DNA of 6,967 bases from contig JAIYBD010000087.1 of the NCBI GenBank assembly GCA_027488715.1, positions 1 through 6,967 on the forward strand, written 5' to 3'. Under the pieces are notes generated by a model that was not told the DNA's origin, did not search any database, and saw only the letters and a list, made by a program, of their open reading frames with translations. The translations under genes were made by a program, and so were the position numbers. Origin of the DNA: Bacteroidota bacterium (GTDB lineage: Bacteria; Bacteroidota; Bacteroidia; UBA7662; CANHCV01). Shown in pieces: positions 4,729-6,967 of this stretch. The stretch's first letter is position 1. Each line of letters starts with the position of its first letter.

Positions 4729-6453
4729 TTGAATTTACATGATTTAAAAGCGAAGCCTCTCAAGGATTTGAGAATCATTGCGGATGAATTGAAATTGGAT
4801 AACTTTTTCTCTTTGAAGAAAGATGCTTTGATTGAAGCCATCTTGGGAAGCCAGGCGGCAGCGCCCACTCCCACCGAGGAAAAACCTAAACGAGCGCGCT
4901 TCAACAAAGAAACCAAACCTACCCTTTTTTCCGAAGAGCAAGCAGGTACGCAAGAACCCGAAAATAAAGGCAAAAGACGTCGATTGGAAAAACCCAATGA
5001 ACCCGTTGCAGCTGCTCCCGTTTCTGCTGAAACAGAAACCATTGCAACAAAAGTTGAGGTTTCCCCTCCTGCAGAAGAAAATCCGGAAAAACGCCCGAAT
5101 CGATTCGAAAAACGTCCAAGAAATTCCCAAGAATCGCCCAGAAACGAAGATAGAAAACCTCAGGAACACCGAGAAAATCGCGGATTTTCTCCACGTCCGG
5201 AAGGCCGAAATCAAGAAAATAAATCAGAGAGTTCTCCTTCTGAAAATACCCCCGAGTCGAAACCTCATCATCCCCAACAACATCAACATCCACAACGCAA
5301 CAACGGACCCAAACCCCACGCCCTGGATCAGTACAATTTCGATAATCTAATCATGCACGAAGGCGTGGTGGAAATCATGTCGGAAGGCTACGGATTCATG
5401 CGTTCTTCCGATTACAACTACCTCTCCTCCCCCGATGATGTGTACGTTTCACCCAACCAGATTCGCAATTACGGACTAAAAACGGGTGATACCGTGGTTG
5501 GCTCTCTGCGTCCACCCAAAGAAGGCGAGCGTTATTTTGCTTTGGTACGGGTTGATAGCATCAATGGGAAAAACCCCACTGAAGTGAGGGAACGCGTTCC
5601 TTTCGATTATTTAACTCCGGTTTTCCCCGACGAAAAATTCAACCTTGCCGATCAAGCTAACGATTATTCTTGTCGCATTCTCGACCTATTTTCTCCCATC
5701 GGTAAAGGGCAACGCGGACTCATTGTGGCGCAACCAAAAACGGGCAAAACCATGCTTCTAAAAAGTGTTGCTAACGCCATTGCCCGCAACCATCCTGAAA
5801 CCTACATGATCGTTCTCCTCATCGATGAACGCCCCGAAGAGGTTACCGATATGGCCCGAAGCGTTAAAGGTGAAGTTATCGCTTCTACTTTCGACGAGCC
5901 GGCCGATAAACACGTAAAAGTGGCCAGCATGGTGCTCGAAAAAGCCAAAAGAATGGTAGAAAGCGGACACGATGTAGTGATTCTTTTGGACTCGATTACC
6001 CGTTTGGCTAGAGCCTATAACACCGTAGCACCGGCCTCTGGAAAAATTCTTTCCGGTGGTGTGGATGCCAATGCTTTGCACAAACCCAAGCGCTTCTTTG
6101 GTGCCGCTCGAAATATTGAAAACGGAGGTTCACTCACCATCATCGCAACGGCTTTGATCGATACCGGAAGCAAAATGGATGAAGTGATTTTCGAGGAGTT
6201 CAAAGGAACCGGAAACATGGAATTGCAACTCGACCGAAAACTATCCAACCGCCGTATTTATCCGGCCATCGACGTGATGACTTCCTCAACGCGTCGCGAC
6301 GATTTGTTGCACCGAAAGGAGGTTCTTCAGCGTATGTACATCCTTCGCAACCACCTGAACGACATGAGCAATACCGAGGCCATGGAATTCTTGTTGGCTC
6401 AAATGAAGGGAACCATTAGTAATGAGGAATTCTTGGTATCCATGGGACGATAA
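4729..6453 (+). CDS. rho: Transcription termination factor Rho
   Basis: Rho is a hexameric RNA-dependent ATPase and helicase that loads on C-rich nascent RNA and dislodges RNA polymerase. With the TTG start the protein has 574 residues. Domains in order: Rho N-terminal helical domain (about 4-42, LKAKPLKDLRIIADELKL), a charged, Pro/Asn/Gln/His-rich insert of about 155 residues (about 43-199), the cold-shock RNA-binding fold with EGYGFMRS (219-226), and the ATPase core. The core shows the P-loop GLIVAQPKTGKT (330-341, Lys340), LLIDERPEEV (364-373), Walker B VVILLDSITRLARAYN (416-431, Asp421), the Q-loop HKPKRFFGAAR (451-461) and the R-loop GTGNMEL (493-499). Catalytic motifs are intact. No in-frame ATG occurs before Met209; TTG 4729 aligns with the usual N-terminus, whereas TTG 4627 would overlap the promoter box. 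The disordered insert is typical of Bacteroidota Rho. The next gene starts six bases downstream. Confidence 0.95.
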   Translation: MNLHDLKAKPLKDLRIIADELKLDNFFSLKKDALIEAILGSQAAAPTPTEEKPKRARFNKETKPTLFSEEQAGTQEPENKGKRRRLEKPNEPVAAAPVSAETETIATKVEVSPPAEENPEKRPNRFEKRPRNSQESPRNEDRKPQEHRENRGFSPRPEGRNQENKSESSPSENTPESKPHHPQQHQHPQRNNGPKPHALDQYNFDNLIMHEGVVEIMSEGYGFMRSSDYNYLSSPDDVYVSPNQIRNYGLKTGDTVVGSLRPPKEGERYFALVRVDSINGKNPTEVRERVPFDYLTPVFPDEKFNLADQANDYSCRILDLFSPIGKGQRGLIVAQPKTGKTMLLKSVANAIARNHPETYMIVLLIDERPEEVTDMARSVKGEVIASTFDEPADKHVKVASMVLEKAKRMVESGHDVVILLDSITRLARAYNTVAPASGKILSGGVDANALHKPKRFFGAARNIENGGSLTIIATALIDTGSKMDEVIFEEFKGTGNMELQLDRKLSNRRIYPAIDVMTSSTRRDDLLHRKEVLQRMYILRNHLNDMSNTEAMEFLLAQMKGTISNEEFLVSMGR

Positions 6454-6459
6454 TCCGAC

Positions 6460-6967
6460 ATGAAAGTAGAAATTTGGAGTGATGTCATGTGTCCGTTTTG
6501 CTACATCGGCAAAAGGAAATTGGAAGTAGCTCTTCAACAAATTGACTTTTCGGATTCCGTTGAAATTGTTTGGAAAAGCTATCAACTGAACCCCGAATTA
6601 GAAACCGATTCGGGGACATCCATCTTTCAATACCTTTCCGAACAAAAAGGAATGCCCATGGAGCAAGTTCGAACCATGATTAGTCGGGTTTCGGACATGG
6701 GAAAAGAGGTTGGAATTACGATGAATTTCGAACAGCAGGTTGTGGCAAATTCGTTTTTGGCTCACCGACTAAGTCACCTAGCCAAAAAATGGAACGTACA
6801 GCATGAATGCGAAGAAGCGTTGTTTTTGGCCCATTTCACCGAAGGAAAAAACATCGATTCGGAAGAGGTGATTCTAGAAATTGGCACGAATTTAGGAATC
6901 TCCGAGTCTGAAATTCAGGAGTTATTCGAATCCGATATTTATTCCAACGACGTTATTCAGGATCAAT
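6460..6967 (+). CDS. DsbA family oxidoreductase, FrnE-like (3' end cut off)
   Basis: The first 169 residues are present; from memory FrnE-like proteins run to about 210-240. The start MKVEIWSDVMCPFCYIGK shows the first thioredoxin-fold strand and the redox CxxC motif (CPFC, Cys 11 and 14). WKSYQLNPEL (about 38-47) and the helical segment with NSFLAHRLSHLAKKW and EEALFLAHFTEGKNID match the inserted helical domain of this family. No signal peptide is visible, so the protein is probably cytoplasmic, unlike periplasmic DsbA. It likely catalyses dithiol-disulfide exchange or isomerisation; its physiological substrate is not evident. It starts six bases after the rho stop and probably shares its transcript. 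No Shine-Dalgarno sequence fits in the gap, so translation may depend on ribosomes finishing rho. Confidence 0.9.
   Translation, partial: MKVEIWSDVMCPFCYIGKRKLEVALQQIDFSDSVEIVWKSYQLNPELETDSGTSIFQYLSEQKGMPMEQVRTMISRVSDMGKEVGITMNFEQQVVANSFLAHRLSHLAKKWNVQHECEEALFLAHFTEGKNIDSEEVILEIGTNLGISESEIQELFESDIYSNDVIQDQ

Noticed and set aside
4739..4747. ATG at 4739 as an alternative rho start
   Set aside because: It is out of frame with rho and reaches a stop after one codon (ATG ATT TAA).
4744..5350. Open frames on both strands overlapping the Rho insert (minus 4744-5214 and 4919-5293, plus 4832-5350)
   Set aside because: They are a by-product of the A-rich, low-complexity coding of the Rho insert. Their products are biased strings (Phe-rich on the minus strand, Lys/Asn/Pro-rich on the plus) with no recognisable domain.

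Overview
The window reads as a piece of a Bacteroidota chromosome, most likely Flavobacteriales or a close relative. The evidence is a PorP/SprF type IX secretion protein, a DUF4271 membrane protein beside a Bacteroidota-type uroporphyrinogen-III synthase, a Rho factor with a long disordered insert, almost no Shine-Dalgarno sequences, and promoter-like boxes resembling the Bacteroidota TAnnTTTG -7 element. Coding is dense. No gene-free stretch exceeds about 150 bases, and I see no rRNA, tRNA, CRISPR array or insertion sequence.

Left part (1-2405), all minus strand. A DUF4271 membrane protein gene overlaps hemD by an ATGA junction, so the two are probably translationally coupled. After an 87-base gap with a weak terminator and a promoter-like box comes porP/sprF, whose 3' end lies beyond the left edge.

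Middle (2454-4579), plus strand. A divergent intergenic region of only 48 bases separates the DUF4271 gene from a radical SAM/SPASM-type gene. Both appear to start at GTG. The radical SAM gene overlaps by 10 bases a gene for a barrel-only Omp85-type (BamA/TamA-like) outer membrane protein.

Right part (4580-6967), plus strand. A 149-base region carries a promoter-like element flanked by a 10-base direct repeat, a possible hairpin, and a C-rich, G-poor stretch. It precedes rho, which most plausibly starts at TTG 4729. Six bases after rho begins a DsbA/FrnE-family oxidoreductase gene cut by the right edge.

Most genes are recognisable housekeeping or lineage-typical genes. The least understood parts are the radical SAM plus outer membrane barrel pair, whose substrate is unknown, and the rho leader, which looks like an autoregulatory site. 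I see no convincing new multi-gene defence or mobile system.
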